64,000 bases of DNA from CAZNLH01 sp964573995 (GCA_964573995.1 CAZNLH010000001.1:186001-250000); one strand, 5' to 3'. Shown: positions 35,671 to 45,580, counted from the stretch's first letter. Made by a program: numbers and translations. Notes: generated by a model not told the origin, from the sequence alone.

Positions 35671-36138
35671 TTATCTGAAATTTTCATCTTCGATCTCGGA
35701 TATCTTTTTCAATCTCCGTTCATGTCTGCCGCCGTTGAATGAAGTAACCAGCCAGGTATTCAGGATCTCAAGGGCCAGTTCCTTACCGGTCAGCCTCTCT
35801 CCCAAGACCAGGATATTGGAATCATTATGCTGCCTCGACAACTTGGCTGCTTCAACTGAACAGCACGGGGCGGCACGAACGCCCCTGAACTTGTTGGCCA
35901 CGATCGAAATACCTATGCCGCTGCCGCAGATAAGGATCCCGCGTAGGTTGTCTCCCCTTGAGATCCTCTCCGCAACCAGCCTGCCGAAGTCGGGGTAGTC
36001 AACCGATTCCTCGGAATCGGTTCCCAGGTCCAAGGGCGAGTAGCCGGCTTCCTTCAGGCATCGAATGATCTCACCTTTTAGACGAAAACCGGCGTGATCG
36101 GATGCAATCGGGATAACCTTGTCACCTTTAATTGTCAT
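35671..36138 (-). CDS. rpiB: Ribose-5-phosphate isomerase B
   Basis: Interconverts ribose 5-phosphate and ribulose 5-phosphate; 155 aa. Motifs are [14 protein letters not shown] at residues 11-24, the substrate loop VDYPDFG, the active-site [20 protein letters not shown] and the sugar-binding [13 protein letters not shown]. It overlaps the leucine dehydrogenase gene by 4 nt. In Bacillus and many other bacteria rpiB sits next to tsaC and ywlE; here those lie some 8 kb upstream on the same strand, with a catabolic block in between. Confidence 0.95.
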   Translation of the reverse strand: MTIKGDKVIPIASDHAGFRLKGEIIRCLKEAGYSPLDLGTDSEESVDYPDFGRLVAERISRGDNLRGILICGSGIGISIVANKFRGVRAAPCCSVEAAKLSRQHNDSNILVLGERLTGKELALEILNTWLVTSFNGGRHERRLKKISEIEDENFR

Positions 36139-37229
36139 GGCCTCTTCAATGTCCTCTTTGTAGCAGGGGAATAAGAGCGATTCAGTGAACCGACGCGCGC
36201 AATCCGGTCTTCAGCCAGACGATCCGCCGCCATGAACGTGGGAATGTTCTCGCTCTTCGACACCTCTATTATCCTGCCGATCGTATCGTATATTCCCCTC
36301 GCCCTCGCCATCGCCCTGTCCCGTACATATCCTTCCAACTCCGTGTAGACATTTATGAGCCCCCCCCCATTGATCACGTAATCAGGCGCGTAGAGGATGT
36401 CGAGTTTTTCGAGTTCGTATCCGTGTCTCTCTTCCGCAAGTTGGTTGTTTGCAGCACCGGCCACGATCCTTGCCTTCAACCTCGGTATCGTCTTGTCGTT
36501 CAATACGGCGCCAAGGGCGCACGGGGCAAAGATATCCGCCTCCACGTCGTAGATCTCATCCGGGGCCACGGAAACCGCACCGAACTCCTCAATTATATGC
36601 TTTTGCCGATCTTCATAAATATCAGTTACAATTATACTTGCTCCCACTTCGTGGAGGTGCCTGGCAAGGTGATAGCCTACGTGTCCGGCTCCCTGAACGG
36701 CAACGCGTACTCCATCCAATGAATCATCACCGAATTTTTCCTTTGCGCAGGCCTTCATTCCATGAAAGACACCATAGGCCGTGACAGGGGACGGATCACC
36801 GCTGCCGCCCAATGCCGTTGGGATTCCGGTTACGTACTTCGTCTCCATCCCGATATATTCCAGGTCTTCCACCCCGATACCTACATCTTCCGCCGTTATA
36901 TATCGACCGCCAAATCCCTCTATGAACCGCCCATGAGCACGTAACAGGGCCTCGGTCTTATTCTTCCTGGGATCCCCGATAATCACGGCCTTCCCCCCAC
37001 CAAGGTTGAGGCCGGCAATCGCAGCCTTGTAAGTCATTGCCCTTGAAAGCCTCAAGACATCGGTCAGGGCCTCCCTCTCAGAACGGTAGTTCCACATCCT
37101 CGTTCCCCCCAATGAAGGCCCCAGCGTGGTGTCATGAATGGCGATAATCGCCTTTAAGCCCACCTCGTCGTCATGGCAGAAGGCGACTTGCTCGTGCCCG
37201 TATTCGACTATGTCGGGAAAGATATCCAT
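36135..37229 (-). CDS. Leucine/branched-chain amino-acid dehydrogenase (Glu/Leu/Phe/Val family)
   Basis: NAD-dependent oxidative deamination of branched-chain amino acids to 2-oxo acids; about 364 aa. The N-terminal catalytic domain has [12 protein letters not shown], then [19 protein letters not shown] with the two catalytic Lys. The Rossmann motif is [17 protein letters not shown] and the end of the domain is [16 protein letters not shown]. Length and motifs match leucine dehydrogenase rather than the longer glutamate dehydrogenase. The ATG at 37229 ([11 protein letters not shown]) agrees with family starts; 37250 is the longest option. It heads the acyl-CoA block in physical order, but is at its 3' end in transcription. 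Confidence 0.92.
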   Translation of the reverse strand: MDIFPDIVEYGHEQVAFCHDDEVGLKAIIAIHDTTLGPSLGGTRMWNYRSEREALTDVLRLSRAMTYKAAIAGLNLGGGKAVIIGDPRKNKTEALLRAHGRFIEGFGGRYITAEDVGIGVEDLEYIGMETKYVTGIPTALGGSGDPSPVTAYGVFHGMKACAKEKFGDDSLDGVRVAVQGAGHVGYHLARHLHEVGASIIVTDIYEDRQKHIIEEFGAVSVAPDEIYDVEADIFAPCALGAVLNDKTIPRLKARIVAGAANNQLAEERHGYELEKLDILYAPDYVINGGGLINVYTELEGYVRDRAMARARGIYDTIGRIIEVSKSENIPTFMAADRLAEDRIARVGSLNRSYSPATKRTLKRP

Positions 37230-37270
37230 CAAGCCTCCATGACTAAACACCGAAGAGCTCGTCTTTGAAA

Positions 37271-38413
37271 TTATTCCCTCAACAATGCCCGCGATATTAC
37301 TATCTTCTGGATCTCTGACGTCCCCTCGTAAAGTTCGGTGACTTTTGCATCTCGGAAGAACCTCTCCACCTGATATTCCTTCATTATGCCGTATCCACCA
37401 TGAATCTGAACGGCCCTTGAAGCCGCTCTTACTGCCACCCCAGACGCAAATAGTTTTGCCATCGCGGATTCATGGGGCACCTGGATCCCCATGTCGCGTT
37501 TTCTTGCCACTCGATGGGTCAGAGCGCGTGCAGCCTCGATTTCAGTGGCCATTTCCGCGATGGCAAACGAGACCCCCTGGAATTCAGAGATCGATTTCCC
37601 GAACTGCTTCCGTGTCTTGGAATATGCAATGGAGAGTTCGAGACACCTCCTTGCTATCCCTATCGCCTGCGTCGCGATCCCCAGGCGACCACCATCCAAG
37701 CCCTTCATCGCCAGGATAAAGCCCTCCCCCTCTGCACCGAGTCGATTAGAAGACGGGACCTTGCAATTTTCGAAGACGACTTCAACCGTGCTGGAAGACC
37801 GGATCCCGAGTTTTCTCTCTCGCTTCCCGATATTGAGTCCCGGGCTTTCCCTCTCCACGAGAAATGCGCTGATCCCCCGGGCGCCTCCGCCTTCAGATGT
37901 CCTCGCCATTACCAGGAACAGGTCCGCCACACCGCCAGTCGTCACAAATATCTTGGTTCCGTTCAGCAGATAAGAGTCTCCCTCTCTCCTCGCGGTGGTC
38001 GAGATGGAGGCGGCATCGCTGCCGGCATGCGGCTCAGTCAGGGCGAAGGAAGCGAGTTTCTCTCCCCTCGCCATCGGGACCAGGAACGCCTGTTTCTGAT
38101 ACTCCGTACCGAAATCGAGTACCATGGAGGTGGGAAGAGAGTTTTGAACGGACATCGCCACCGCCGTGGAAGGGTCAACGGCGCTGATCTCCTCCAAAGC
38201 AATAAGGTAGGTGAGCGTGCCGGTTCCTATCCCCCCGTGGCGCTCCGGAACCATCATCCCGAGGAAGCCGAGCCTGCCGAGTTTCAACAAGGCCTCACGG
38301 GATTCGAATTCGTCTTCGTCCCACTTCTCGAGGTAAGGAGCGAGTTCTTTTTCGGCGAATTCCCTCGCCGTCCTCCTTATCATCCTCTGTTCTTCAGTGT
38401 ACTCCGATATCAA
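37271..38413 (-). CDS. Acyl-CoA dehydrogenase (first of three)
   Basis: FAD enzyme making the trans-2,3 double bond in acyl-CoA; 380 aa. It shows the family signatures [22 protein letters not shown] (here [12 protein letters not shown]) and the C-terminal [18 protein letters not shown], where the Glu of YEGT is the catalytic base of short- and medium-chain enzymes. The sequence has [19 protein letters not shown] in the third helical domain. It is 42 nt upstream of leucine dehydrogenase in the same direction, so isovaleryl-, 2-methylbutyryl- or butyryl-CoA are likely substrates; chain specificity cannot be read. Confidence 0.94.
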   Translation of the reverse strand: MISEYTEEQRMIRRTAREFAEKELAPYLEKWDEDEFESREALLKLGRLGFLGMMVPERHGGIGTGTLTYLIALEEISAVDPSTAVAMSVQNSLPTSMVLDFGTEYQKQAFLVPMARGEKLASFALTEPHAGSDAASISTTARREGDSYLLNGTKIFVTTGGVADLFLVMARTSEGGGARGISAFLVERESPGLNIGKRERKLGIRSSSTVEVVFENCKVPSSNRLGAEGEGFILAMKGLDGGRLGIATQAIGIARRCLELSIAYSKTRKQFGKSISEFQGVSFAIAEMATEIEAARALTHRVARKRDMGIQVPHESAMAKLFASGVAVRAASRAVQIHGGYGIMKEYQVERFFRDAKVTELYEGTSEIQKIVISRALLRE

Positions 38414-38459
38414 CCTAGCCTCGACCGGATCCGATTATCCCGCCTCGATTATCTACTCC

Positions 38460-39308
38460 CTAATACGTGTAAAAACCAATCCCCGTCTTCCTCCCAAGCC
38501 GGCCGGCCGCCGTCATCTTCCTCAACAGCGGGCACGGGCGATACTTTGGGTCGCCTGTATCCCGGTAGAGCACCTCCAGTATATCGAGACATACGTCGAG
38601 CCCGATGAGATCGGCGAGCGCGAGGGGTCCCATCGGATGGGACATCCCAAGGTGCATTACCGTATCAATCGCCTCCTTTTCCGCCACTCCCTCCATCAGG
38701 CAGAAAACGGCCTCGTTTATCATCGGCATCAGGATACGATTGGATACGAAGCCGGGGGAATCATTCACCACCACCGGCGTCTTGTCCATGAACTTGGAGA
38801 GATCAACCATGGAATCAACCGTCTCTGCGGACGTGTCCAAGCCCTTGATCACCTCTACCAAGGCCATAACCGGGACCGGGTTCATAAAATGCAAGCCTAC
38901 CACCTTCTTAGGTCGCCCGGTCTTGGCCCCGATTTCAGTGATCGATATCGAGGACGTGTTAGAGGCCAGGATACAATCGTCTCTACAGAGGCCGTCGAGT
39001 TTACCGAACAGGTCAAACTTTGCCCCTTTTTCCTCGACTACGGCCTCGACTACGATCGCACAATCACCGACCAGTCCCAGATCGACCGTCGGGTGAATCA
39101 ATCGCAGGGTTTCATCCCGCTCTTCCTCCGATATGACCCCCTTCTTTACCTGCCTGGAAAGATTCTTCTTGATCCTCTCAACCGCTCGATCCAGGAACTC
39201 TTCTTTCAGGTCAATCAGGGATACATCTATCCCGTGCAGTGCCATGACGTGCGCAATCCCCGATCCCATCGTCCCCGCCCCTACAACTGCTCCACGTTTC
39301 CAATCCAT
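38460..39308 (-). CDS. 3-hydroxybutyryl-CoA / 3-hydroxyacyl-CoA dehydrogenase
   Basis: NAD-dependent oxidation of 3-hydroxyacyl-CoA; 282 aa, the short single-function Hbd form. The Rossmann motif AVVGAGTMGSGIAHVMA is at residues 8-24, with DLKEEFLDRA after the second strand. The catalytic His-Glu pair is represented by HFMNPVPVMALVEVIKG, and DSPGFVSNRILMPMINEA follows. It lies between an acyl-CoA dehydrogenase and a thiolase, as in butyryl/short-chain oxidation clusters. Confidence 0.95.
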   Translation of the reverse strand: MDWKRGAVVGAGTMGSGIAHVMALHGIDVSLIDLKEEFLDRAVERIKKNLSRQVKKGVISEEERDETLRLIHPTVDLGLVGDCAIVVEAVVEEKGAKFDLFGKLDGLCRDDCILASNTSSISITEIGAKTGRPKKVVGLHFMNPVPVMALVEVIKGLDTSAETVDSMVDLSKFMDKTPVVVNDSPGFVSNRILMPMINEAVFCLMEGVAEKEAIDTVMHLGMSHPMGPLALADLIGLDVCLDILEVLYRDTGDPKYRPCPLLRKMTAAGRLGRKTGIGFYTY

Positions 39309-39322
39309 GGGTATCTCCTCCT

Positions 39323-40513
39323 TTAATTCATCTCCACGCTCAGTGCCACGGCGTTACCCCCGCCAAGGCACAGCGTCGCCAGCCCCCGGCGACCGCCCCT
39401 GTCCTTCATTGCATATAGAAGCGTAGTCAGTATCCTTGCCCCGCTGGCGCCTATCGGATGGCCCAGGGCCACAGCGCCACCGTTGACGTTGACACGGTCC
39501 CAATCCCACCCCAGTTCTCTGCCATCCACTATGGCTTGCGCGGAGAAGGCCTCGTTCGCCTCGATCAGGTCAAAGTCGTCTATCTTGAGGCCGGTCATTT
39601 CCATCAGGCTTCGTACCGCCAGGACAGGGGCATAAAACAGCATCTCAGGTTCCGTTCCACTGGTCGTGTATGCGGTGATTCTTGCAAGGGGGGCAATCCC
39701 CTTTTGAGCGGCCATCTCCTCTGACATGATGACAAGTGCCGAGGCTCCGTCGTTCAAACCGGGGGAGTTCCCCGCCGTCACCGTTCCGTCTTTCTGAAAG
39801 GCGGGCTTCAGTGCCGCCAATTTTTCCATTGAAGTGTCTGCACGGGGGGATTCATCGGTATCAATCGTGACCATATCCGCCCTCTTGCGGGGGACCTTGA
39901 CGGGGACGATTTCCCCCTTGAACCTCCCTTCCCTTATGGCCCTGACTGCCTTTTGGTGGCTTTGCAGGGCAAACTGGTCCTGATCCTCTCGCGTTACGTT
40001 GAACTTTTCTGCAATCAACTCGGCGTGATTGCCCATGTGCACATCGGCAAAAGAACACCACAGACCATCCCTGATCATGACATCTATGATCTTCTTGTGG
40101 CCGAATTTCAGGCCCGCTCTGGCGCCTTCGATGATAAAGGGAGCGTTGCTCATGCTCTCCATCCCACCCGCCACGGCGCACCTGATATCACCGGCCTTTA
40201 TTGCCTGAGCAGCAAGCATAACCGCCTTAAGGCCCGAACCGCAGACTTTATTTATCGTCACCGCGGGGACTGTTGCCAGGAGGCCCCCCTTGAGCGCCGC
40301 CTGGCGGGCCGGCGCTTGTCCTACACCGGCCTGGAGGACATTTCCCATTATCACTTCGTCCACTTCTTCGGGACCAATACCGGCGCGCTGGATCACCTCC
40401 GCTACAACGACTCCACCCAGATCCGTGGCTCGCATAGCTGAGAGGCCTCCAAGGAATCGACCGATTGCCGTCCGACAACCACTAACTATAACGGGTGTCT
40501 TGTCCCTGGACAT
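39323..40513 (-). CDS. Acetyl-CoA acetyltransferase (thiolase)
   Basis: Cleaves or forms acetoacetyl-CoA/3-oxoacyl-CoA; 396 aa. The nucleophile Cys is in TINKVCGSGLKAVM near residue 89. The motif GNSPGLNDGASALV, the His in GHPIGASGARI and the second Cys in LCLGGGNAVAL are all present, so the enzyme looks intact. It starts 60 nt downstream of the broken enoyl-CoA hydratase and 14 nt before hbd. Degradative use fits the neighbours. Confidence 0.96.
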   Translation of the reverse strand: MSRDKTPVIVSGCRTAIGRFLGGLSAMRATDLGGVVVAEVIQRAGIGPEEVDEVIMGNVLQAGVGQAPARQAALKGGLLATVPAVTINKVCGSGLKAVMLAAQAIKAGDIRCAVAGGMESMSNAPFIIEGARAGLKFGHKKIIDVMIRDGLWCSFADVHMGNHAELIAEKFNVTREDQDQFALQSHQKAVRAIREGRFKGEIVPVKVPRKRADMVTIDTDESPRADTSMEKLAALKPAFQKDGTVTAGNSPGLNDGASALVIMSEEMAAQKGIAPLARITAYTTSGTEPEMLFYAPVLAVRSLMEMTGLKIDDFDLIEANEAFSAQAIVDGRELGWDWDRVNVNGGAVALGHPIGASGARILTTLLYAMKDRGGRRGLATLCLGGGNAVALSVEMN

Positions 40514-40573
40514 ATCGAACTCCTTTCCTCTGATTTGTGAATCAATAACTTATGAGGGGAGAAGGTCACAATA

Positions 40574-41434
40574 TCATCCATCATGTTTCATCTCGTCACT
40601 TCCACGAGTCCGCCAGCGAGGGGCCTTCTTCTCCTGGAAGGCCCTGATCCCGATCGCAGGTTCATCCGTGGCAAACGATCGGCTGAATAGGCGAGATTCC
40701 TCACGTAGTCCTTTTTCCGGGGGCCTGCTCCATGACAGGTGTATCGCCTTCTTGGCAAGCAACTGTGCTGTGGGCGCGCAACGGACCAGGCCTTCGACGT
40801 ATTCCATCACCCTTTCCTCGAACTCCTTGTGAGGGAAAATCCGGCTGACAAGATTTATCTCCAGGGCACGCTGCGCATCGATTATCTCCCCCGAAAGGAT
40901 AAGGTCCATAGCCAGGCCTGAGCCCACAATCCTCGACAACCTCTGTGTTGCGCCGAAGCCGGGCATGATACCAAGTGTCACCTCTGGTTAGCCGATCTTC
41001 ATGCGATCCGATCCGATCCTGATATCGCATGCCAGGGCGAGTTCAGAGGCCCCTCCAAAGGCAAACCCGTTGATTGCCGCCACCGTGACGGGTTCCATAT
41101 CCTCGAGCATTGAACATATCTCATGGCCGCGACGCGAGAGTGCGTGGGCTTCATCGACCGATAGACCGATTATCTCATCGAGCGAAACCCCGGCGGCGAA
41201 GGACCTCCCCCTCCCGGTGATCACGACGACGCGGAACTTTCCCTCGTTAGAGGTAAGATGAAGGACGTCGCGGAGTTCCAGGAGGGTACGCACCCGGATC
41301 CTGTTCATATCCCGCTCGCGGTCGAAGCATATCGTACGAACGACGTCCTCGTCCTCCACCAGGATGTCCTGATAGGCCGATGGATTCACGTTATCATCCT
41401 CCCCGGAGATCCCCTCCGGCGTTGTGGAGATCAC
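40574..41434 (-). pseudogene. Enoyl-CoA hydratase/crotonase interrupted by an in-frame TAA
   Basis: The reading frame matches the crotonase family over about 285 codons but holds a TAA stop at 40988-40990. Before it comes AAINGFAFGGASELALACDIRI with the first catalytic Glu, ending DRMKIG. After it, in the same frame with no shift, comes PEVTLGIMPGFGATQRL with the second catalytic Glu, running on to a normal C-terminus. The family reads G-Q-P-E-V here, so the stop most simply replaces a CAA Gln codon (one C-to-T change). The rest is undamaged, so this may be a young mutation, a sequencing error or read-through. The stretch starts at a GTG and lies between an acyl-CoA dehydrogenase and the thiolase. 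Confidence 0.85.
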
Positions 41435-41470
41435 GCTGCTCTCAGAAAAGAAGGTCTTCTCGGCGTGCTA

Positions 41471-42613
41471 TCAACCTTCTCTGCCCATCACCTTTCGCGC
41501 GATTATAACCCTTTGGATCTCGCTCGTGCCCTCGCCGATCTCACAGATCTTGGCATCCCGCATGTATCTCTCTACCGGATAGTCCTTGATGTAACCATAG
41601 CCCCCATGGATCTGGATGGCCTCGGATGCGGCCCTGGTGGCCAATTCGGAGCAGAACAATTTGGCGCACGCAGCCTCCTTGCCGTGAGGTTTGCCCTGGT
41701 CTCGAAGCCTGGCGGCGTTATATGTGAGCAGGCGCCCAGCCTCCACACCCATGACCATGTCCGCTATCTTGAAACGGATCGCCTGGAAATGCCCGATCGT
41801 CTTTCCAAACTGTTTTCTCTCGGCCGAGTAAGAGAGAGCGGCCTCAAGGGCGGCCTCCGCTATACCAAGCGACAGCGCTGCTATGCTTATTCTTCCGCCT
41901 TCGAGTGCCTGCATATTTTGCTTGAAACCCTCACCTTCAACCCCCAACAGGTTGGCCACCGGGACTTCAGCATCCTCCATTGTAATCTGGCGTGTATCCG
42001 AGCCTCTCCATCCCATCTTGTTCTCTTTCTTACCAACGTGAAATCCCCTGGTCCCTTTTTCCACTATAAAGGTCGTAATTCCGGAGATACCATTGCCGTC
42101 ACCCACGCGCGCGCTAACGATAAAGACATCCGCCACACCGGCATTGGTGCAGAACATCTTGGAGCCGTTCAGGATGTAATAATCCCCGTCCTTCACGGCC
42201 GTGCTCTCAGTTGAACCTACGTCAGAACCGGCGTTCGGTTCGGTCATGGCGAAGGCGCCGAGTTTCTCGCCCTTGGCCAGCGGAACGAGATATTTCTCCT
42301 TCTGTTCATCGCTCCCGAAGAGGTTGATTGGCCCGGAGCCGATAGATGTATGAGCAGCCATGGTTACTGCCGTGGAGGCACAGGCCTTTGCAATCTCTTC
42401 AACCGCTATTGCGTATGTCAATTCGTCAAACCCACCGCCGCCCCATCTCTCCTCGAAGGGGATCCCCATCAATCCCAACTTTCCCATCTTTCTGATATTG
42501 TCCCATGGAAATTCCCCGGTTTCATCGATCTCCGCGGCCTTTGCAGCAACATGGTCCCTCGCAAAGTTCCGGACCATGTCCCTTACCATCTGTTGTTCAT
42601 CCGTTAATTCCAT
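41471..42613 (-). CDS. Acyl-CoA dehydrogenase (second of three, butyryl-CoA-type)
   Basis: 380 aa FAD enzyme. Signatures are [18 protein letters not shown], the C-terminal [21 protein letters not shown] with the catalytic Glu of GEGT, and the [13 protein letters not shown] segment typical of short-chain enzymes. The N-terminus has the standard [17 protein letters not shown]. It is the first enzyme gene after the mutase/MeaB pair and lies just upstream of the broken enoyl-CoA hydratase. Confidence 0.95.
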   Translation of the reverse strand: MELTDEQQMVRDMVRNFARDHVAAKAAEIDETGEFPWDNIRKMGKLGLMGIPFEERWGGGGFDELTYAIAVEEIAKACASTAVTMAAHTSIGSGPINLFGSDEQKEKYLVPLAKGEKLGAFAMTEPNAGSDVGSTESTAVKDGDYYILNGSKMFCTNAGVADVFIVSARVGDGNGISGITTFIVEKGTRGFHVGKKENKMGWRGSDTRQITMEDAEVPVANLLGVEGEGFKQNMQALEGGRISIAALSLGIAEAALEAALSYSAERKQFGKTIGHFQAIRFKIADMVMGVEAGRLLTYNAARLRDQGKPHGKEAACAKLFCSELATRAASEAIQIHGGYGYIKDYPVERYMRDAKICEIGEGTSEIQRVIIARKVMGREG

Positions 42614-42843
42614 TTCGATCCTTTTCCTGAGTAACCATCCCTAATTTCATAGATACCAAGCGAATCAGCGGCCTTGCGTGCCACCTCTTGCGCATAGATC
42701 CATCCATCATCCATTGTAATTTAATGAGAGGACCCCAAAATATCAACATGAACAGGGGATCGACATTGTGAAAGAGGGCCCCTAGCAAAGGGTCCTTGAA
42801 GAAAGAGTGATATTTGCCGGTTCAAGCGCTCGACCCGGACTTA
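42614..42843. other. 230-nt gap upstream of the second acyl-CoA dehydrogenase
   Basis: No gene is supported. On the minus strand it probably holds the promoter of the acyl-CoA dehydrogenase-to-leucine dehydrogenase part of the block, but I cannot place the boxes with confidence. Confidence 0.4.
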
Positions 42844-43260
42844 CTAATACTCCTGCCCCGCATCCATCTCCTCGACCGCCTCCTTAATGTACTCTATTAT
42901 GTCCGAAGTGTTCGTTCCAGGGCCAAAGAGCCTTCCTATCCCCATATCGTAGAGCGCCTTCCGGTCCTCCTCCGGGATGATCCCCCCTCCGGTAATCAGG
43001 ATGTGAGAGGCCTTCTTCTCTTCAAGTAGTTCCTTCACTCGGGGGAAGATGGTCATGTGAGCACCGGACAGTATCGATATGGCCACCACATCGACATCCT
43101 CCTGGATCGCTGTCTCGACGATCATCTCAGGGGTCTGGTGCAACCCGCCGTATATGACCTCCATCCCGCCATCCCTTAGAGCGCTTGCAACGACCTTCGC
43201 TCCCCTGTCATGCCCGTCCAGGCCGGCCTTGGTAACCAAGACCCTGATTCTTTTATTCAT
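42844..43260 (-). CDS. Methylmalonyl-CoA mutase small subunit / B12-binding domain protein
   Basis: 138 aa, a stand-alone cobalamin-binding domain. The B12 signature is D15-x-H17-x-x-G20 in KAGLDGHDRGAKVV, with the Ser/Thr region VVAISILSGAH and the GGGIIPEED loop. In two-gene mutases this is the small chain that pairs with a ~550-aa catalytic chain, not in the window. The ATG at 43260 has GGAG 7 nt upstream; a TTG at 43275 is unlikely. It is coupled to meaB and so most likely serves the methylmalonyl-CoA (or a related acyl-CoA) mutase. Confidence 0.92.
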   Translation of the reverse strand: MNKRIRVLVTKAGLDGHDRGAKVVASALRDGGMEVIYGGLHQTPEMIVETAIQEDVDVVAISILSGAHMTIFPRVKELLEEKKASHILITGGGIIPEEDRKALYDMGIGRLFGPGTNTSDIIEYIKEAVEEMDAGQEY

Positions 43261-43271
43261 CTTGACTCTCC

Positions 43272-44234
43272 TCAATGCATCAGCCCCAGGTCCTTCATGA
43301 TCATGTCCGCCACTCGATAGGGAGTCGTCTCGTCATGCATGATCCGATCAATCAGGCCGTCAATCTCGTGATAATCACGGAGATTGCCGTTGATTAACTC
43401 CTCAATCCGTCTCTCGATGATCCGCATGATGTGATCCTTGACGCGTTTCCTGCGCCCGGCTTCCAGAGCCTCCCCCTCGCTAAGATAACTCCAGTGTTCT
43501 TCCAGCGTGCGCTTCAGGATATCAATGCCGTCTCCGGAAGAAGACGTTGTCTGGATGACCTTTTCACGCCATTTAGAGTGATCGTCGCGCATATCAAGGA
43601 TCTCCTCGATATTGGCGGCAAGGGCATCAGCGCCGGAACGATCGGACTTGTTCACGACGAGTATATCGGCGATCTCCAGGAGGCCGGCCTTCAGAATCTG
43701 TATACTATCGCCAGACTCCGGCACCAAGATGACAACTGTGCTGTCGGCTTGGGAGGCTATGTCCAGCTCCGATTGCCCAACGCCCACCGTCTCTATCATG
43801 ATGATATCGAAGCCGAACGCCTCAAGGACGTGTATTACCTCTTCGGTCATTGCCGTTAGCCCTCCCACGCTGCCTCTCGTCGCCAGGCTCCTTATGTAGA
43901 TCCCCGGATCAAGGTTGAGCCTGGACATCCTTATCCTGTCGCCCAACAAGGCGCCACCTGAAAAGGGGCTGCTTGGATCGATTGCCACTATTCCTACCGT
44001 GCGGTCGTCCTCCCTGAACGACATGGCCAGTTTCTCAACAGTGGTACTCTTCCCCGCCCCCGGTGGCCCGGTGACACCTATCCGCCACGTCCTTTCATGC
44101 ATCTTGTGGATATCATGCAGGACATCCTCGAACCCATCCTCCTGATTCTCGACCAGAGTGATCACCCTTGCCAGGGCCATGCGGTCGCCGGCCCTGAACC
44201 TGTCGACCAATCTGCTCCGACTCCAACGAGACAA
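43272..44234 (-). CDS. meaB: Methylmalonyl-CoA mutase-associated GTPase MeaB (ArgK family)
   Basis: P-loop GTPase that guards and reloads the B12 mutase; 320 aa. G1 is GPPGAGKST at residues 56-64, the switch region has IDPSSPFSGGALLGDR, G3 is near ETVGVGQSE and G4 is NKSD at 195-198. It lies directly upstream of the small mutase subunit, with the stop codon within the neighbour's ribosome-site region. The large mutase chain, epimerase and propionyl-CoA carboxylase are not in this window. Confidence 0.95.
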   Translation of the reverse strand: MSRWSRSRLVDRFRAGDRMALARVITLVENQEDGFEDVLHDIHKMHERTWRIGVTGPPGAGKSTTVEKLAMSFREDDRTVGIVAIDPSSPFSGGALLGDRIRMSRLNLDPGIYIRSLATRGSVGGLTAMTEEVIHVLEAFGFDIIMIETVGVGQSELDIASQADSTVVILVPESGDSIQILKAGLLEIADILVVNKSDRSGADALAANIEEILDMRDDHSKWREKVIQTTSSSGDGIDILKRTLEEHWSYLSEGEALEAGRRKRVKDHIMRIIERRIEELINGNLRDYHEIDGLIDRIMHDETTPYRVADMIMKDLGLMH

Positions 44235-44291
44235 GTATCCTCTCCTTCTCCCACATTCAGACCCAGGACTCTCCGGTTCACGGCCCGGCGG

Positions 44292-44774
44292 TCAATGGCG
44301 CGCACTGACCAGGTACCGAACGACCCGCCTGATCTCTTTCTCCAGTCTCTCGAATACCTCCTCATATGCCTCCAGGCCGCCTCCTATGGGGTCCTTGATT
44401 TCGGCTTCCATCCCTGTTTGAACCGGGTAATCGGTAAGGAGATAGACCTTTCCATCTCCTCCAAGCATATTTACGTGCTCTCGATGACGGCGTTCCATAA
44501 CCAGTATGATCTCGGATTCCTCAACGACCTCGCGCGTCAAGGCCCTGGACACGTGATCGCTGATATCGATCCCCCTATCTCTGCAAGCCACCCGCGCCAG
44601 TTCACTTGCCGGCAGTCCGTCAAGGGTTATCGTGCCCGCCGATCTTACAAGTATGGCCCTACCCGCTTCTGGCGGCAACAGGTCCTTCATGATGCCCACC
44701 GCCATGGGGCTACGGCAGGTATTACCGGTACATACGAACAAGACCCGCAAGGGATCTCTCTCTCCAGGGCGCAT
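44292..44774 (-). CDS. Low-molecular-weight phosphatase, YwlE-type (possible protein-arginine phosphatase)
   Basis: 160 aa. The P-loop CTGNTCRSP places the nucleophile C15 and R21 in a CX5R motif near the N-terminus, and the general acid Asp is in EIKDPIGGG near residue 128. Tyrosine phosphatases usually have Ile or Leu at the fifth P-loop position; this protein has Thr19. Thr at that site is the residue that marks B. subtilis YwlE as an arginine phosphatase. No McsB-type kinase is in the window, so the substrate is a prediction. It is next to tsaC, as in Bacillus (ywlC, ywlE). Confidence 0.85.
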   Translation of the reverse strand: MRPGERDPLRVLFVCTGNTCRSPMAVGIMKDLLPPEAGRAILVRSAGTITLDGLPASELARVACRDRGIDISDHVSRALTREVVEESEIILVMERRHREHVNMLGGDGKVYLLTDYPVQTGMEAEIKDPIGGGLEAYEEVFERLEKEIRRVVRYLVSARH

Positions 44775-44849
44775 TTACCTGATGATATTTATTCCTGATC
44801 GACAAAGTGAAAACGTGGTGGATTATAATACCACCATCCCGGAAGGGCG

Positions 44850-45509
44850 TCAAGGTCGGCAGGCAGCGAGGATCTCACCAGATGAAATAACGCCCTCTCT
44901 CTCGATGATGATTCTGCCGCTTTCAATACGGACAACTGTTGAGGGGGCTCCTGACCTGACCCCTCCATCAACAGACAACGCCACCACTTCCTTTGAATCA
45001 CCGAAGTAGAGTCTAATGTCGGCCGATGTGCTCGCCGGCGGCCTTCCCGTCGTGTTGGCACTTGTCGAGGTTATCGGCCTTCCGTAGGTATGCAGGAGAT
45101 CACTTACGAAGGGCTCCGAACTCACCCTCACGGCCAACGTCCCGTCGATCCCCACAAGAAACCCGGGTAATTTGTTCGATGCGGGCAGTATCATGGTAAG
45201 CGGGCCAGGCCAGAATTTCCTGCTCAAAGCCCCCACGGTCCTTGTACCGGCGGCTATGGGGCAAAGTTCGTCCAGCCATACGAGGTTCGGCAGCAATAGG
45301 ATAAACGGCCTCTTTGACTTCACCTGCTTCAACTTTAGGATGGCCCGGTAACCATCCTCATTCATGTAATCACATCCAAGGCCGTACACCGTCTCTGTAG
45401 GATAGGCCACCACGCCCCCCACCTTCAAGGCACGTATCATTGACTCTATCACTCGACGATCTGTACTGCCGTCGGGAAGAAAGGCCCGCTTCTCCCTCTC
45501 AATGGCCAT
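44850..45509 (-). CDS. tsaC: L-threonylcarbamoyladenylate synthase (TsaC/YwlC/Sua5 family)
   Basis: Makes threonylcarbamoyl-AMP for the tRNA t6A modification; about 219 aa from ATG 45509. The YrdC domain shows GGVVAYPTETVYGLGCDYMN, KQVKSKRPFILLL, the SRKFWPGPLTMIL segment and PITSTSANTTGRPPAST. It is the short form without the C-terminal Sua5 domain. A longer frame to 45584 exists, but its extra N-terminus has no family support. Downstream neighbour is the YwlE-type phosphatase. Confidence 0.94.
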   Translation of the reverse strand: MAIEREKRAFLPDGSTDRRVIESMIRALKVGGVVAYPTETVYGLGCDYMNEDGYRAILKLKQVKSKRPFILLLPNLVWLDELCPIAAGTRTVGALSRKFWPGPLTMILPASNKLPGFLVGIDGTLAVRVSSEPFVSDLLHTYGRPITSTSANTTGRPPASTSADIRLYFGDSKEVVALSVDGGVRSGAPSTVVRIESGRIIIEREGVISSGEILAACRP

Positions 45510-45580
45510 ATTCAGCGACCAACCCCATCTCACCTCCCATTTGAATTCTCGCACCCCGAATTCCACGAGGCGAAGGCAAT

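Noticed and set aside
37472..39326. Long plus-strand frames antisense to acyl-CoA dehydrogenase and hbd
   Set aside because: Shadows of intact minus-strand genes; no family motifs.
42666..42683. TGGCACG as a sigma-54 -24 element upstream of an acyl-CoA dehydrogenase
   Set aside because: The expected TTGC is not found at the right distance.
42597..42788. 63-codon minus-strand frame upstream of the acyl-CoA dehydrogenase
   Set aside because: No motif, no ribosome site, and it overlaps the start of a conserved gene.
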